Shown here in pieces: positions 24,197-36,002 of a stretch of DNA of 64,000 bases. The stretch is from Turbatrix aceti. Lineage: Eukaryota > Nematoda > Chromadorea > Rhabditida > Panagrolaimidae. Where the stretch lies: assembly GCA_963969345.1 (NCBI GenBank), contig OZ017766.1, forward strand, positions 6,510,001 to 6,574,000, given 5' to 3'. Position 1 is the first letter of the stretch; each line of letters starts with the position of its first letter. A program made the position numbers and the translations under genes. The notes under the pieces are model-generated. The model saw nothing but the letters and a program-made list of their open reading frames with translations, was not told where the DNA came from and made no database searches.

Positions 24197-27089
24197 ATGC
24201 AATCAGACTACGGATTTCCGGGTCGAACCCGAGGTTAGTTTGACTTCTGTTTCTGTTTTTTACGATAGTCCGTGGATTGCACTGTATTCTGTTTTTTTTG
24301 TTTTTTAGGCGATGTCGGGCGTGGTGGCCTAAGTTTCATTTCACGCGGCGGCTTTACCGATGGCCCTGGATTTGGTAGCGGTGCAAATACGACATCATTA
24401 GGCGGCAGCGGATTCGGCGACCCCCCAACCCGAGGATTTGGCCGTGGGTCTTCCTTTGGCCTATCGGGCCGTGGCAGTTACGGGAACAACAATGACGACA
24501 CTCCTCCTGCCAGTGGTTTTGGCAGTCGCGGACGTGGAGGCGGAGGCGGCTTTGGCAGCGACGAAGGAACTGGTCGTGGCGGCAGCTTGGGCTTCAGCGA
24601 CGCACCCACGCGTGGCTTTGTCGGCCGTGGACGTGGCGGCTTTTCTACTGTCAGTGAAGAACCCCCTGTACGCGGTTTTGGAGGGCATGGCGGCGACACC
24701 AACCCCGCTCCGATCCGTGGATTTTCTGGCCGTGGACGTGCCTTTGATGCCGAAGAAGAATCGGCACGCGGATTTGGTGGACGTGGTGGCACCGACATTG
24801 CAGAAACACCCATGCGTGGCTTTGGAGGTCGTGGACGTGGCGCCGACATCAGCGACGTTCCTACCCGTGGCTTTAGCAGTCGCGGACGTGGTGACAGCGA
24901 CGACGCCGACGGAGGTGGCTTCCGTGGACGCGGCCGAGGCGGATTTCGTGGCGGCGACGATGAAGGTGGCTTCCGCGAACGTGGACGTGGCGGATTCCGC
25001 GGCGGCGAAAACGATGAAGGCGGCTTCCGCGGACGTGGACGCGGAGGATTCCAGGGCGACAACGGTGAGGAATTTACCAGCGGCTTCCGTGGACGCGGCC
25101 GTGGCGGCGACGATGAAGGCGGCTTCCGCGGTCGCAGTGGATTCGGAGAAAGTCGCACTGATTTTGGAGGAAATCGTTCACGTTTCGATAACGCCGGAGA
25201 AGGCACCGACAGTTATCAACGCTCGCGCCCTGCATTCGGTATGTTTTTTTTCAAGATTTATCAATTTGTGTTTTTTTTGTATTTTTCCAGGTGGCGAAGA
25301 CGATTTTGGTGCTCCACCAAAGCCCACGGATCCCAACGAAATCGTCAACGAAGAAACTCCTCGAGGCTACGCTCCCACGAAGCGAAACGTCGACGCTCTC
25401 TTCAAAGAAGACGCTGACAATGCCAAAGATTACGCCGGCGTCTTTGACGCTGACGACGATATTATTGTCGAGAACCTCAAAGAACACGTTTTGTCCAGTA
25501 TTGAGTAAGTTTTTATTATTATTTTTTGAATGTATCTTTTTTATTACAACACTGAAATTTTTTAGGCGTTGGGATGAGATGGAACTCAATGCGAATCTTC
25601 TCAGAAATGTGAAGGACAAATCCATGTACCTGCGTCCACGCAAGATTCAGAGCTTCGTTATTCCGTTCATCATCGATGGCTACGATGTCAAGGGACAGGC
25701 CGAAACTGGTTCCGGCAAAACTGCGGTATGTTAGAATTTTTGTTGTCTATTTTTGATGAAAAATTGTCAGTTTTATTTTTTAGGCTTTTGTCATCCCCGT
25801 TATCCAGCGTATTCTGGAAATGAAAAGCGAAGGCTTGGGATCTGACATGATGTCTCCCTTCTGCGTCGTCGTCTGCCCTACGCGTGAACTCGTGCTTCAA
25901 GTCTACGAACAGGCATCCAAGTTTTCGGATGGTAAGTTTATCAGAATTCGGTTTTTTTTTCACGTTTTGGTTGTATATTTAGGCTTGGACGTTTCCGTCG
26001 CGAAATCTTATGGCCAATATGCCATGGGCCTCAACGTTCGCGAAATGCAGACCGGCTGTGACATTTTTGTCACCACGCCGGGTCGTCTGAGGCACTTTGC
26101 TACCGAGGGTACCCTGCGTCTCAAACAAATGATGTTCTTCATCCTCGACGAAGCCGATCGCATGATGGGAGATAATTTCATGAGTGCCATTGATGAGGTC
26201 ATGTCGCTGCCTGGTTTTCCTGAAGTAGGTTTATTATTGACTTTTTTGGTTGCTTTTATTTTTGTTTTTTTTTAGCCCGAAAAGCGCCAAACTCTGCTCT
26301 TCAGCGCTACTTTCGATGGGGATGTCGAGGATGTCTGCAAACGTCTCCTGCGCCCGGGATTTGTCTTTGTGACCAATAAGCGCAACAATCCAAACAAACG
26401 CATCGCCCAGTCATTTGTCGTGACTGATGCCCAAGACAAGCTCAGCAAGTGTCTCGAGATTCTCAAATCTGATCCCGACAAGAAGACACTCGTCTTTGTC
26501 GGCCGCAAATCGACTGCCGATATTCTGGCTTGTTTCCTGTGCCGAAACGAAGTCAAGACGACGTCGATTCACGGCGACCGCGGACAGCATCAACGCGAGC
26601 GTGCACTCTCCGACTTCCGAAATGGCTTCTGCAAAGTTCTCGTGGCCACTGACGTTGCTGCCCGTGGACTCGATATCAGTGGTCTTGATCACGTAAGTTT
26701 TCTGACGACTTTTTTTTGGTTTTTATGAATTCTAGGGATTTTATTTAGGTTATCAACTACGACATGCCGAACGAAGGAACCACGTATGTCCATCGTATCG
26801 GTCGTACCGGACGCATCCGCCAGGGCAGAGCGACGAGCATCGTCACGACGCAGGACGCATCGATGCTCAGCAACATCGCTGAAGTATGTTTTTTGTATCG
26901 CATTTGAAAAAAAAATATGTTTCCCATTTTCAGGAACTTCGGAATTCTGGTTCGCCTGTTCCCGATTCCCTCAAGGAGGCTGTTGAGAAATTGGGTGTCG
27001 GCGGCTTCAGCTACGGTGGCGGCAGTCGGATGGCTGCTTCTGGCGGAAACGCTACGACTTTGACGCCGATTAACAATGACGATTGGTAG
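24197..27089 (+). CDS. Vasa/GLH-like DEAD-box RNA helicase with RGG-rich N-terminus
   Basis: Nine exons: 24197-24233, 24309-25238, 25291-25504, 25566-25725, 25784-25931, 25983-26224, 26276-26692, 26749-26883 and 26934-27089. Phases all agree. The N-terminal 320 residues are repeats of TRGFGGRGRG and GGFRGRGRGGFRG type, the RGG boxes of germ-granule helicases. The core has AETGSGKTA (motif I), CPTRELVLQ (Ia), TPGRL (Ib), DEAD (II), SAT (III), ARGLD (V) and HRIGRTGR (VI), so it should be an active ATP-dependent RNA helicase. The C-terminus is acidic and ends in Trp (NNDDW), as in Vasa. No zinc knuckles are seen, unlike C. elegans GLH proteins. Alternatives are an RDE-12-like or Belle/DDX3-type helicase. 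A germline role is inferred from architecture. Confidence 0.9.
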
Positions 27090-27169
27090 ATTCGGCGTTG
27101 ACGTTGTTTGCGTTTTTTTGTTGATTTTTGATTTTTTTGTAATTGTGTAGTTTTTATACGATTGCAAAG

Positions 27170-29054
27170 CTATTTATTGGGAATTTTCTCATTTTTACAG
27201 GACATTGAGCAAAAGATTGTTTCGTTTTTAAGAACAAATTTTCTTGAAACCAATGTTGAATTGCATGTCGCGCATCTAAAAATAGTCAAAATAAATAATT
27301 GTTAATTTTAGCATTTATGGTTTTTCAATTTACCTGAAGCACTCGTCTTTGTTGTGCCAAAATAAGTTTTTGTGGGCCAGTCGTGGTTCATCGGGCATGA
27401 TGAGTTGCTTGCACGTGTTGCACACGTTGCTGTACTCCTTGATGTGGCACGTGAAGCAGAGCTGTCTGCCTTCGATGGCGACGTACTTGAGTCCGCCGAG
27501 CGAGATATCACAGCGCGAGCAGCAAAAGTGGTTATTGTGCCATGCGAGACCGTCTGCTTCTGTATACTGATTGCAGAGGATGAGTTCATCGCAACCCGAG
27601 CACCTGGGGTAATGCGCGTCGCCAAAATGCCTGCCACACAGGTATGTGCCGTCTTTGAAGAAGTAGAGAAGTTCGGAGAGTAGATCCTCACATTTCTGGC
27701 ACTTGAAGCATCCTCGATGGAATAGGGATTCAGGTGAGCCGTGGGATGTCAGTACTGCCTGATCGCCCTGTCGGAAGTGATTTCCACAGCCGGCGCATGC
27801 AGCGTGGGTTGTTTCACCGCTGCCGGAGGTGGCGGTTGGAAACGGTGCGGTACGGTGAGTGCGCGATCTGGTAACCTGGCTGTCGTACTCGAGAGCCTGT
27901 CCGACGCCGAAGTGCTGAAGATGGATAAATTAATTTTTTTCGTGAATGGATAAGGAGAAAAACAAAATTTTGCTAAAAATTTGCCCTTTTAATGAAACGT
28001 TTTTACTGTAAAATGTATCTGGCGGAGTTACGCTTGCTGAAATTACGTTTTTGCCATTTTTGACAATTTTTGGAACGTTGTAGCTAAAAAAGTACGGCAT
28101 TTCCAAAGCCAAGATATATTTTAATCGACGTGATTTTTGATGGAGAATTTGATAAAAATATAAAAATTATGGGAGTTTCATCTTGAAAATGCCGAAAATC
28201 ACATTTAAAAGAGCCACAATGGCAACATTTGTTTTGGCAGCATTTTTCAAGATGATAACCCTATATTTTTCTCGGATTCTCCATCAAAAATCACGTCGAT
28301 CACTTTGGCTTTAGAAATGCCGTAGTTTTTTTAGCTACAACGTGCCAAAAATCGTCAAAAATGGCAAAAACGTGATTTCCGGCAAGCGTAACTCTGCCAG
28401 ATCATCCTTTTACGGTAAAAACTTTCCCATTTGACAAAATTTCCTAACTTCCAAAATGTACCCTGTACACATTTTTTATAAGACCTGACTCACCCTATCT
28501 TTGGTTTCCGTGATGAACTGTTCAAAAACGACCCGTTCGCGGTCGTCTTCGCCTTCGTTGTTGTTGTCAGTCGGTTGCAGCACGGCACGGCCCGTAGACG
28601 ACTCGGAGGAGTACCCGATGCTGCGTTCTTCCTGCTGCAGGGAGAGCCGACTCATTTCGCTGACCGACGCATTGCTCTCGGTATCGGCCTCGGTCGCAGT
28701 CGACGATGCCCACTCCCTCGCGGCCCGCTTGAGGTAGTCAGTTCTGCCGGGAATAGTTTCGGGGAGCCGTATGGCTTCGGTATGGTACCTGTGTCCGGGA
28801 CCGAAGAGGGAGCAGACGACGACGTCACACGAGCTGGGATCCACAATTGGAAGGTCGTGGTCTGTGACCTTGCAGCCACAGCTCTTGCAAATCTTGCGCC
28901 AGAAGTGCTGCTCGAGGCCAGGGCACCTCGTACAGGTTAGACACGGTGAACCGGCGCCGAAATCGTGCGAGAGGACGGACTGAAAGCAGGTGTAGCGGTG
29001 ATGAGTTGTTGAACGTGGTTGTGGTCTTTGGACTCTCATCGTCCTTCGAATCAT
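27170..29054 (-). CDS. TES: Testin-like PET-LIM protein
   Basis: Exons 28494-29054, 27334-27914 and 27170-27275 (complement), about 415 residues. The N-terminus has the testin Cys motif: PCLTCTRCPGLEQHFWRKIC, then CKVTDHD. After a Ser/Glu-rich linker only the end of a PET domain is clear (FEQFITETKDRHFGVGQA). Three LIM domains follow: CAGCGNHF to LCGRHFGD, CSGCDELILCNQYTEAD to LCFTCHIKEY, and CNTCKQLI to FCSMSCKNEK; the last crosses intron 2. Order and spacing match vertebrate testin and C. elegans TES-1, a scaffold at actin-linked junctions. The start could be 29054 or the ATG at 29039. A foldback element begins within 10 bases upstream of 29054, and another fills the first intron. The 3' end converges with the helicase gene, 80 bases between stops. 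Confidence 0.88.
27955..28450. repeat. Foldback element family A, copy 2, intronic
   Basis: Same arms as the copy at 22.5-23.1 kb: TCTGGCGGAGTTACGCTTGC near 28018, GTTGTAGCTAAAAAAGTACGGC near 28076, and complements ending GCGTAACTCTGCCAGATCA near 28407. It fills most of the testin intron between exons 1 and 2. Confidence 0.85.
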
Positions 29055-29062
29055 CGATGGCA

Positions 29063-29566
29063 AAGTGTTATCCGAGTGGTTTTTATCGCGAACGTAGTAG
29101 CACAATTATTTGACATGAAGTATTGCAAAGTTATATAGTACCAATGTTAGTAATTGAATTTGTAATATTATAATTTGCTGCCCGATTTAACAGGAAAAAA
29201 ACACGTGCCGTAATAAGCATTTTAAAAATGTTTGAAACTTTATTTCTTAAAAATTACTGCACATTCAACGACGGATAGCAAATTATTTGATTTAGTTTTT
29301 GATGGGAATAAAATTTTTCAAAAATTTTACATCAAAAACTGAATCGAATAATGTACTATCTGTTCCTGAAAGTGCAGTAGTTTTTGAGAAATAAAATTTC
29401 AAACATTTGAAAAAAGTTAATTACGGTGCGCGTTATTTTTCGTGTTTCGCGCAGCAAATTACAATTACACAAATGCACTTACTACTCTTGGCACTATAAC
29501 TTTGCAATGCTTCACGCCAAATGGTTATTCTAAGTACATTCGCGATAAAACCACTCGGATCACATT
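29063..29566. repeat. Near-perfect 0.5-kb palindromic element at the testin 5' end
   Basis: The left end, TTATCCGAGTGGTTTTTATCG (29068 on), is complementary to CGATAAAACCACTCGGAT at the right end. Pairing continues inward through AATTTGCTGC / GCAGCAAATT and GTAATTTTTAAG-type segments to a centre near 29315. This is a different family from the 22.5- and 28-kb elements. No coding capacity. Confidence 0.85.
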
Positions 29567-29715
29567 TTTGCCATTTCTGCTTCGAATGCGAGGAGACGGA
29601 CAAATGAGCGCAAAGTTTTTCATCACAGCAAAACGAGCCTCATCGGCAAACAATCGTAAAAAATCCGATGTTTTTTCGTTTTCCAAGCGCATACGGGGGA
29701 CGGGGGTTTGCTTAC

Positions 29716-30024
29716 CTTCTGAGGCCTTTCTTCGAGGTGGCGGAACGAAGGGGCCAGGTGAGGCGTCGCGGCAGCCATTGTCGACCGTTTGAGATTGATT
29801 GCGTTTCAGCGCCTTTGTAATATTTGTTGCAGGGGGATGACCGGGAAAGAATGGGAGGCGCGGCGGCAGGCGTGGAATGTACGGAGCAAGTGTGCAATTA
29901 TTATTAGTCTCCGCACAGTCAGTGATGACGAATACGATGAAATCGCCCGACGATCCAAGAATGACGGAAAGTCGTGGATTTTTTTTGATTCTATCTTTTG
30001 CACGGAAACGAACACTGCTGGGAG
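29716..30024 (-). CDS. Candidate internal exon of an unrecognised gene
   Basis: The stretch is bounded by a pyrimidine-rich acceptor (TTTTCTTTCTTCCCAG) and a strong donor (GAAGGTAAGC), and is open in one frame for 103 codons. The encoded segment is Pro-rich with Cys (DCAETNNNCTLAPYIPRLPP) and ends with PPPRRKASE. An upstream in-frame ATG at 30238 heads a hydrophobic segment (IAVAVVTSTLLPL), which could be a signal anchor. I could not find convincing partner exons. It might be a 5' exon of the testin gene, or spurious. Confidence 0.3.
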
Positions 30025-30609
30025 CTGGGAAGAAAGAAAATATGCGAAACAAAAGGGGTATGAAATGGAATTGCAATGGACACCACCGACAGAGACAGAC
30101 AACAACGGCGCGCAGAGGCAGCAGCGTCGAGGTGACGACGGCGACGGCGATGAGCGCAGCGCGTGTCTCTTGTCTTTTTGTGTTGCTCGCGGTCGTCGAA
30201 ATAGATGAAAATGGACGACCCAACGCACCCGGGCTCATTCATCGGAGCTGTGATGAGTCATGCTCATTTTCTTGCTTTTTCTAAATATCTGTAGTGGCAA
30301 GAAAAACCAATGTGGTCGGTCGCCAGTACAGATATTTAGCAGGGATGAGAGAGGGGGAGACATACACACTGGGGTGGGGGTTCGTTTGTTCCTTCGGGAA
30401 CGCGGGAACGAATCCAATTGAGGAATCCAAGTCGTGTGTCCATAAATGGAAGAAAAAGAAAATGTCGAGGAATGTGCTGGGCGGGTGCAGCACAAACGAC
30501 GATGTAATTAGCAAAAATTATCCATAAGCTGACGGGCAAACAAACACTTTTTTCCAAAGATCAGATCAACCTGGCAAGAAGTTTATTTAATTACAAAGTT
30601 TTACCTAAG

Positions 30610-31090
30610 TAATTTATATATAACAATTTTCATTGTCATGTCAAAGTTTTCTGACGCGTATCGAAATTGGCATTTCGAAATTTTTGACGCGCATAAATAT
30701 GTTACACCGAAATGAAAAATGCAAATTTGACATTTTTCCCGTTTGTCGGCACGTTCACACCAGAGAATTTGTTCAACTTCTTCGACGAGGGTTTTGGAAA
30801 CGGCCAAGGTGATCATCAAGACGTGATTTTTGATGGATATTCAGAGAAAATAAATATTAAAATGAAGGGTTATCACCTTGAAAAATGCCGAAAATCGCAT
30901 GCACAATGGCAATATTGGTTTCGGCATTTTTCAATTTGATAACCCCAAATTTTTATATTTTTTTTGAATTCTCCATAAAAAATCACATCGATCAATTTGC
31001 CGTAATTTTTTTACAATGTGCCAAAAAATCGTCAAATTTGGGAGAAACGCAATTTCTGTACCAAATCATTCATCTCAATTCGTGCGGACA
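30610..31090. repeat. Foldback element family A, degenerate copy 3
   Basis: The central parts match copies at 22.5 and 28 kb: GACGTGATTTTTGATGGA near 30820, GGGTTATCACCTTGAAAAATGCCG near 30867, and the inverted counterparts near 30940-31020. The outer arms are decayed. It lies between the testin and E(z) genes. Confidence 0.7.
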
Positions 31091-31834
31091 GAAAAAAATA
31101 CCATTTATCCACCTGGAAAAGAACTGAATCTTCAACGATAGTCAAAAAAAGACAGTGGCAGGAAGAAAGCCTGAGGCAGGTTTACAAGGCCCTAATGCGG
31201 CCTGTTATGTATGTATTTAGTCAAATCAAAAGTCAAATATACAAAAACAAAGAATGAGATACCTGTTCAAATTGACTGACATTGGTTGGAAGGAGGAAAA
31301 AGGGACAAAACAAAGATAATGGCCCAAAAATAAAATTTAGCTGTACTTTCTTTTTGCTATTACAGATGTTTCCCGGGATCCGGATTCATTTCTTCTTTTT
31401 CGTTTTCGGGTATTTGAAGCGGCTAAAAAATCAAAATTGGTGAAATGAACAAAAAATTATGGGAAAAATAAAATTTCAAAAAATAAAAAAATGTATTTAT
31501 TGTTGTTTTTATTGGAAAAATCAAATTGAAAAATATTTTTCAGTTTTTTTTATGAAAACCATCAAATTTCGGAAAAAAAACAATAAACCTTTTTTCTGTG
31601 TGAAAAGAATTTCAAAATTTTTTTGTTTTTATTGGAAAAATCTATCCTCAAAAAAATAATTTTCAGACTCTGTCAAGAAAAAATAAATATTTTTAAAAGA
31701 AAAACTCTAATTTAAAAAAATCAATTTTTTTTATGGAAACAATAAAATTTCAAAAAAAGTTTTTTTTTTGTTTTTTAAAAAAAATTTCAAATTTCAAAAA
31801 ATCTGTTTTTCTTTTTTTATGGAAAAAAAAATTA

Positions 31835-34800
31835 CTAAAGCTCACCTGAACCCGTGGACTGCTGCCGATCAGTGATATGGTGCCGTTCCTTGTTCACAAA
31901 CTGCGTTCTCTGGGCCTTGTTATACGAGTAGTCGAAGAAGAGCTCCTCATTGGTCTGAATCAGACCCTGAGCGAAGAGTGCAATGTGGTGGGCGCCGTTG
32001 ACGACGTAGATATTCGCGTAGCAATTTGGATTTGTCGAATGATTGATGAAGCGTGTCTCGTTGCCGCATCGCGTCGCGTCTACGACCTGATCCTTGTTGA
32101 GGGAGAAAAGGTAGCTGCACTTGAGCTTGTCGTAGACCTTGCCTCGGCGCTCGGCTTCGTCGTGTGAGATGAGTTCACCGACGTACTCGCCAACGTAGCC
32201 GTCAGCTGGGATATCGGTGGCGGCAAAACAGCCGTACCCAGCGACGGTAGATACGTCCACGTAGACGGGATACGGGGCAGCGCGCTGAACGTTCAGGTTG
32301 AAACACGTCATTTTTTTGTGATCTGCGCCTTCGCCGCGTTCTTCTGAAAAAAATTGTGTTGAAGATTAAAAATTGGGGAAAACGGTATTTTTTTGGGGTA
32401 AAATGTAATTCTAGAACAAAAACTTTTATTTGTGAAAATAAATTGAATGTTTTAGCCTTGAAATCGAATTGTTAGACCCCAAACGCTTGAAAGGCTTGAA
32501 ATGTTTTGAATATAAAATAAAAATTTTCGGAATAGAAATTTTCGAATTTTTTTTAGCAAAAATTTGTTTTGGAAATAAAAATTTTTTTGGACACAAAATT
32601 AACTTTTTTGACACAAAATCGACTTTTCTGACCTAAAATCAAATTTTTGGACAAAAACATTTTTTTTCGAGCCAAAATTACGTTTTGGGGTTAAAATTTA
32701 TTTTTTTAAGTAAGTCTTATTTTTGGATCAAAAATCTATTTTTTGGAACTAAAATCCGCTAAATTTTCATTTCTGACCTAAAATCGACTTTTTGACCCGT
32801 TCGACCTAAAATCTACTTTTCTGTCCAAAAATTATCATTTTTGATCGGACATAAATTCGACTTTTTGTTTTTTGACCGGACAAAATATTTAGAAAAAAAA
32901 AACTCACCGTGTTTACAGCAATTGCACAAATCCGGATCACATTCCCAGTGAGCGTAGTAACAGGGACAATGCTTCGTCTGGCATTGCCCGGTCGTACACC
33001 TGCATCCGGGAAACCGGTAGCTACAATCCATATCACACCCGCAAAACTTGGTACACCGAATGCCCGTTTTGAGGCACTGGCAGTTGTTTGCAGTCGAACA
33101 CGGACCACTGTGCTTGCACGCGACGTACATATTCTCATTCCTGAGGCCTTCAGAATTCTTTGAACGAAACGCTCGATGCACGTCAAAGGCAATTTGAAAA
33201 AGTCTCGTGCCTTTGTTGTCCGGACGAAGTTTGAGAGCCTTGGATGGGGACTCTGGAGCGATGTTTGTCTTTGTGTAGAGAAAAACGTCTCGACAGGTTT
33301 TGGGCGCTGAATTGGAGATAGAAAGTAGGCCGGATGCCCACGCGCAGCAGTTTTCCGGCCACATGGTCATGAGAAGTCGGAGGACGGATTTGTCGTGCGG
33401 GCTCCAGTCTTCGTCGTCGGCAGCAGGGACGGGTACGGCGACTTCGAGGGGTTGGCTTGCGCGTTTTCGAGGGCTCGAGCGACGACGACGGTCTCCGCTG
33501 TCGGCGGGTTTGGAATCGCCGGATTCGAGGTGCATGAAGCACTTTTCGCAGCACGGGGCGATGGGCTTGAAGTCGGCTCGCGCGTTGTTCACGCGTTCCA
33601 CTGGGTGGTCGTTTGAGGTCACTAAAATTGTAAATATTTCAATGAAAAATTTGGACTAAATTTTTTTGTAATTTTTATAAATTATCCAAATAAATATAAT
33701 AAAAATATTTTTTAATCAAAATTTATTTTCAAAATCACCAAAAAATCTACCGTTTCAGCATAAAAAATGATAAAAAAAATGACAAATTTTTTTCAGCAAA
33801 AAAATATCGGAAAAAAAATGACAATTTTTTGAATTACAAATTACAAAAAACTTTTTTCTGTATAAAAATCGAAAAGTGAAAAAAAAACTAAAAACCTACT
33901 TTTTCAACGTGAAAATTTTTTTAAATAAAAAACTTATTACTTTTTATTATCAAAAAAAATTTACAATGCAAAACACTACTTTTTTAGCATGGATTTTTTT
34001 ACGAAAAAAATTACAAAAAATATATTTTTTTGCATAATTTTTTCAATTCAAAATTTTTTTTTATCGAAAAACATTTTTCTGATTACGAAAAAATCTACTT
34101 TACAGTATGAAAACTTTTTTAATATTTTTAAAATTTTTGTATATAATTTTTTTTTTCTTTTTTTTAGCAAAAAATCTTTTTTTGCTTGAATTTTTTTAAT
34201 TCAAAAAAACCCACGTTCACTCGAATGAATCGGGCAGTCAAACATGAAGCACCTCGGACAGAGGAGATTGTGCGTCGAGCTGCAGAGGGGATCAGGCATG
34301 ACCTCGGTCGTCAACTCGCCAAAGAGGTCGTAGAGCCTCTTCGGCTTGATCGGAGCCTTGTGAAAGGCAAATCTCATGACCAGATCATTGAAGCCATTCG
34401 TCATCTTTCGTGCAGATTCCTTGTTGGGAAAAAGATTGTAGACAGCATTGATGACCCACGAAAGTTGTTCCGAATCATAGGACCACTTATGTCGTTGCAA
34501 GACCCGATCAACGGTATGAAAGAGAATGTAATCATTGATAAACTCCCCACAGCCGTCAGACGTGCCATGAATGCCTTCCTCAAAGGTATTCATGAGTTCG
34601 GTGACAAAAGCGCTGTCATCGATGTTGTCACTGATGTATGGGATGTGGGATAGCGCGTGTTGGTCGTCCATGTGAACGTTGACCGTCGTTTTTGTGTAGT
34701 ACCGTTTGTGGGGCAGAGTTCTGATGAGTGTCAGCGGCACTGTGGGGACGTCGGGGGCGACGATGAGTGGAAGCTCCAGATCGGAGCAGCCGTCGTGGGG

Positions 34801-35692
34801 TGGGGGCGGGAGGTGGGGTAGAGTGACCTGCCTGGGTTTATACCGTACCGGGTTGGGATTCAGATGGTCCTGAAACGAACAAATTCCTAATTCATGAAAA
34901 AAAGAAAAAAAGTAATTTTGGGCCTAAAAATTGATCGTAATCCGTTAAAAATAGCCCAAAAATGCCATCGTAACAAAAAAAACATGATTTTTAGCCAAAA
35001 ATGGATCGTAATCGTAATTCACAGCCTAAAAATTGATCGTTTGCAAAAATGTATCGTAAATGATTGCGATTAATTTTCAGGCCAAGATTAAAATATTTAC
35101 AATATTTCGATGAAAAGAAAAATCGTAACATCATAAAAATTTTTGGTCGCAATAAAAAAATCTATCGTAAATTGTGACGATAAAAAACCGCGAAAAAATC
35201 GATCGTAACAAAAAAACGTGGCTTATAGAAAAAAAAAGCCAAACGTAAAAAAATGTAAAATACCGTAATTCTTGGCCTAAAGTGTGGTCGTTATCGTAAA
35301 AACCCCCCAAATAAAAAAATTTACGATCAAATGAGTAAACATAATCATAACCAACTTACGTATCCGACAGTATCCACATCGTGATCGTAGAGTATCCTGA
35401 CTTTTCTGTAGGCATCCATGACCTCGCCTTCGAGAACCTTGTTGGATTTAGGCTGTACGGCATCCAACATTTCGCTGCCATTTGTCGTCGATTCATCGTC
35501 GCCAGAACGGGTAGTGCTCGAAGATCCATCGTCAATCGGAGTTTCCCGGGAGCTGCTAGCGTGCTTTTCGCCGGCGAAGAGATTGGCGATGTCTTTCTTC
35601 AGCTTCTGCTTCTGGCGCCGGGTCTTCTTCGGCTTAAGCGAGCGTTCTGAGCCGCGGGTGTTGTTTGATCGAGACAGACGCCTCGTTGGCAT
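31835..35692 (-). CDS. EZH2: Enhancer of zeste / EZH2 / MES-2, PRC2 histone H3K27 methyltransferase
   Basis: Exons 35360-35692, 34215-34869, 32908-33621 and 31835-32343 (complement) give 736 residues with consistent phases; human EZH2 is 746. Exon 2 carries the EED/SANT-side region: HALSHIPYISDN, FINDYILF, and CPRCFMFDCPIH matching the CRRCFKYDCFLH motif. Exon 3 ends in the pre-SET CXC domain (CKHSGPC, CQCLKTGIRCTKFCGC, CRCTTGQCQTKHCPC). Exon 4 is the SET domain: AGYGCFA, RRGKVYDKLKCSYLFSLN, VVDATR, RFINHSTNPNCYA and EELFFDYSY, so the SAM-binding and catalytic residues are intact. It should act in the nucleus with EED and SUZ12 homologues. The C-terminus is uncertain: the frame stops at 31835, or splices from 31846 (CAGGTGAGC) to a short basic exon near 31437. 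Confidence 0.95.
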
Positions 35693-35862
35693 GGCGAAGT
35701 GATAACGAAGGCGAGAGACGTGGCAAGTCGACGCTTACCGCTCACGGGTACGGCAGCTGCTGTAAGAAATACAGAATTTGAACAAAAATAAAAAAACGTT
35801 AACGATACAAATCGGAATTACGGTCATTTGAATGAAAAAATGTTACGTTCCTTGGGAATGAA

Positions 35863-36002
35863 AAGTAATGTTTTTTATCGTCAAAATGTTACTTCGAGTA
35901 ATGTTCTTTATCGTCAAAATGTTACTTCGAGTAATGTTCTTTATCGTAAAAATGTTACTTCGAGTAATGTTCTTTATCGTAAAAATGTTACTTCGAGTAA
36001 TA
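35863..36002. repeat. 33-bp tandem repeat, about four copies
   Basis: The unit, GTTACTTCGAGTAATGTTCT plus TTATCGTAAAAAT, repeats with C/A variation in the last third. It lies 170-310 bases upstream of the E(z) start. Each unit contains a short palindrome (TTACTTCGAGTAA). Related ACTCGAAGTAA sequence occurs near 41716. Confidence 0.85.

Noticed and set aside
24478..25206. Minus-strand 242-codon Pro/Arg-rich frame.
   Set aside because: Antisense shadow of the RGG repeats in the DEAD-box gene, where GGT/CGT codons read as Pro/Arg.
29525..30238. Continuous 237-codon minus-strand frame taken as one protein.
   Set aside because: It runs through an obvious acceptor (30025) and donor (29715) and enters the palindromic element; only the bounded exon was kept, at low confidence.
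35863..36002. Possible CRISPR-like array.
   Set aside because: Units are contiguous 33-bp tandem repeats with no unique spacers, in a eukaryotic genome.
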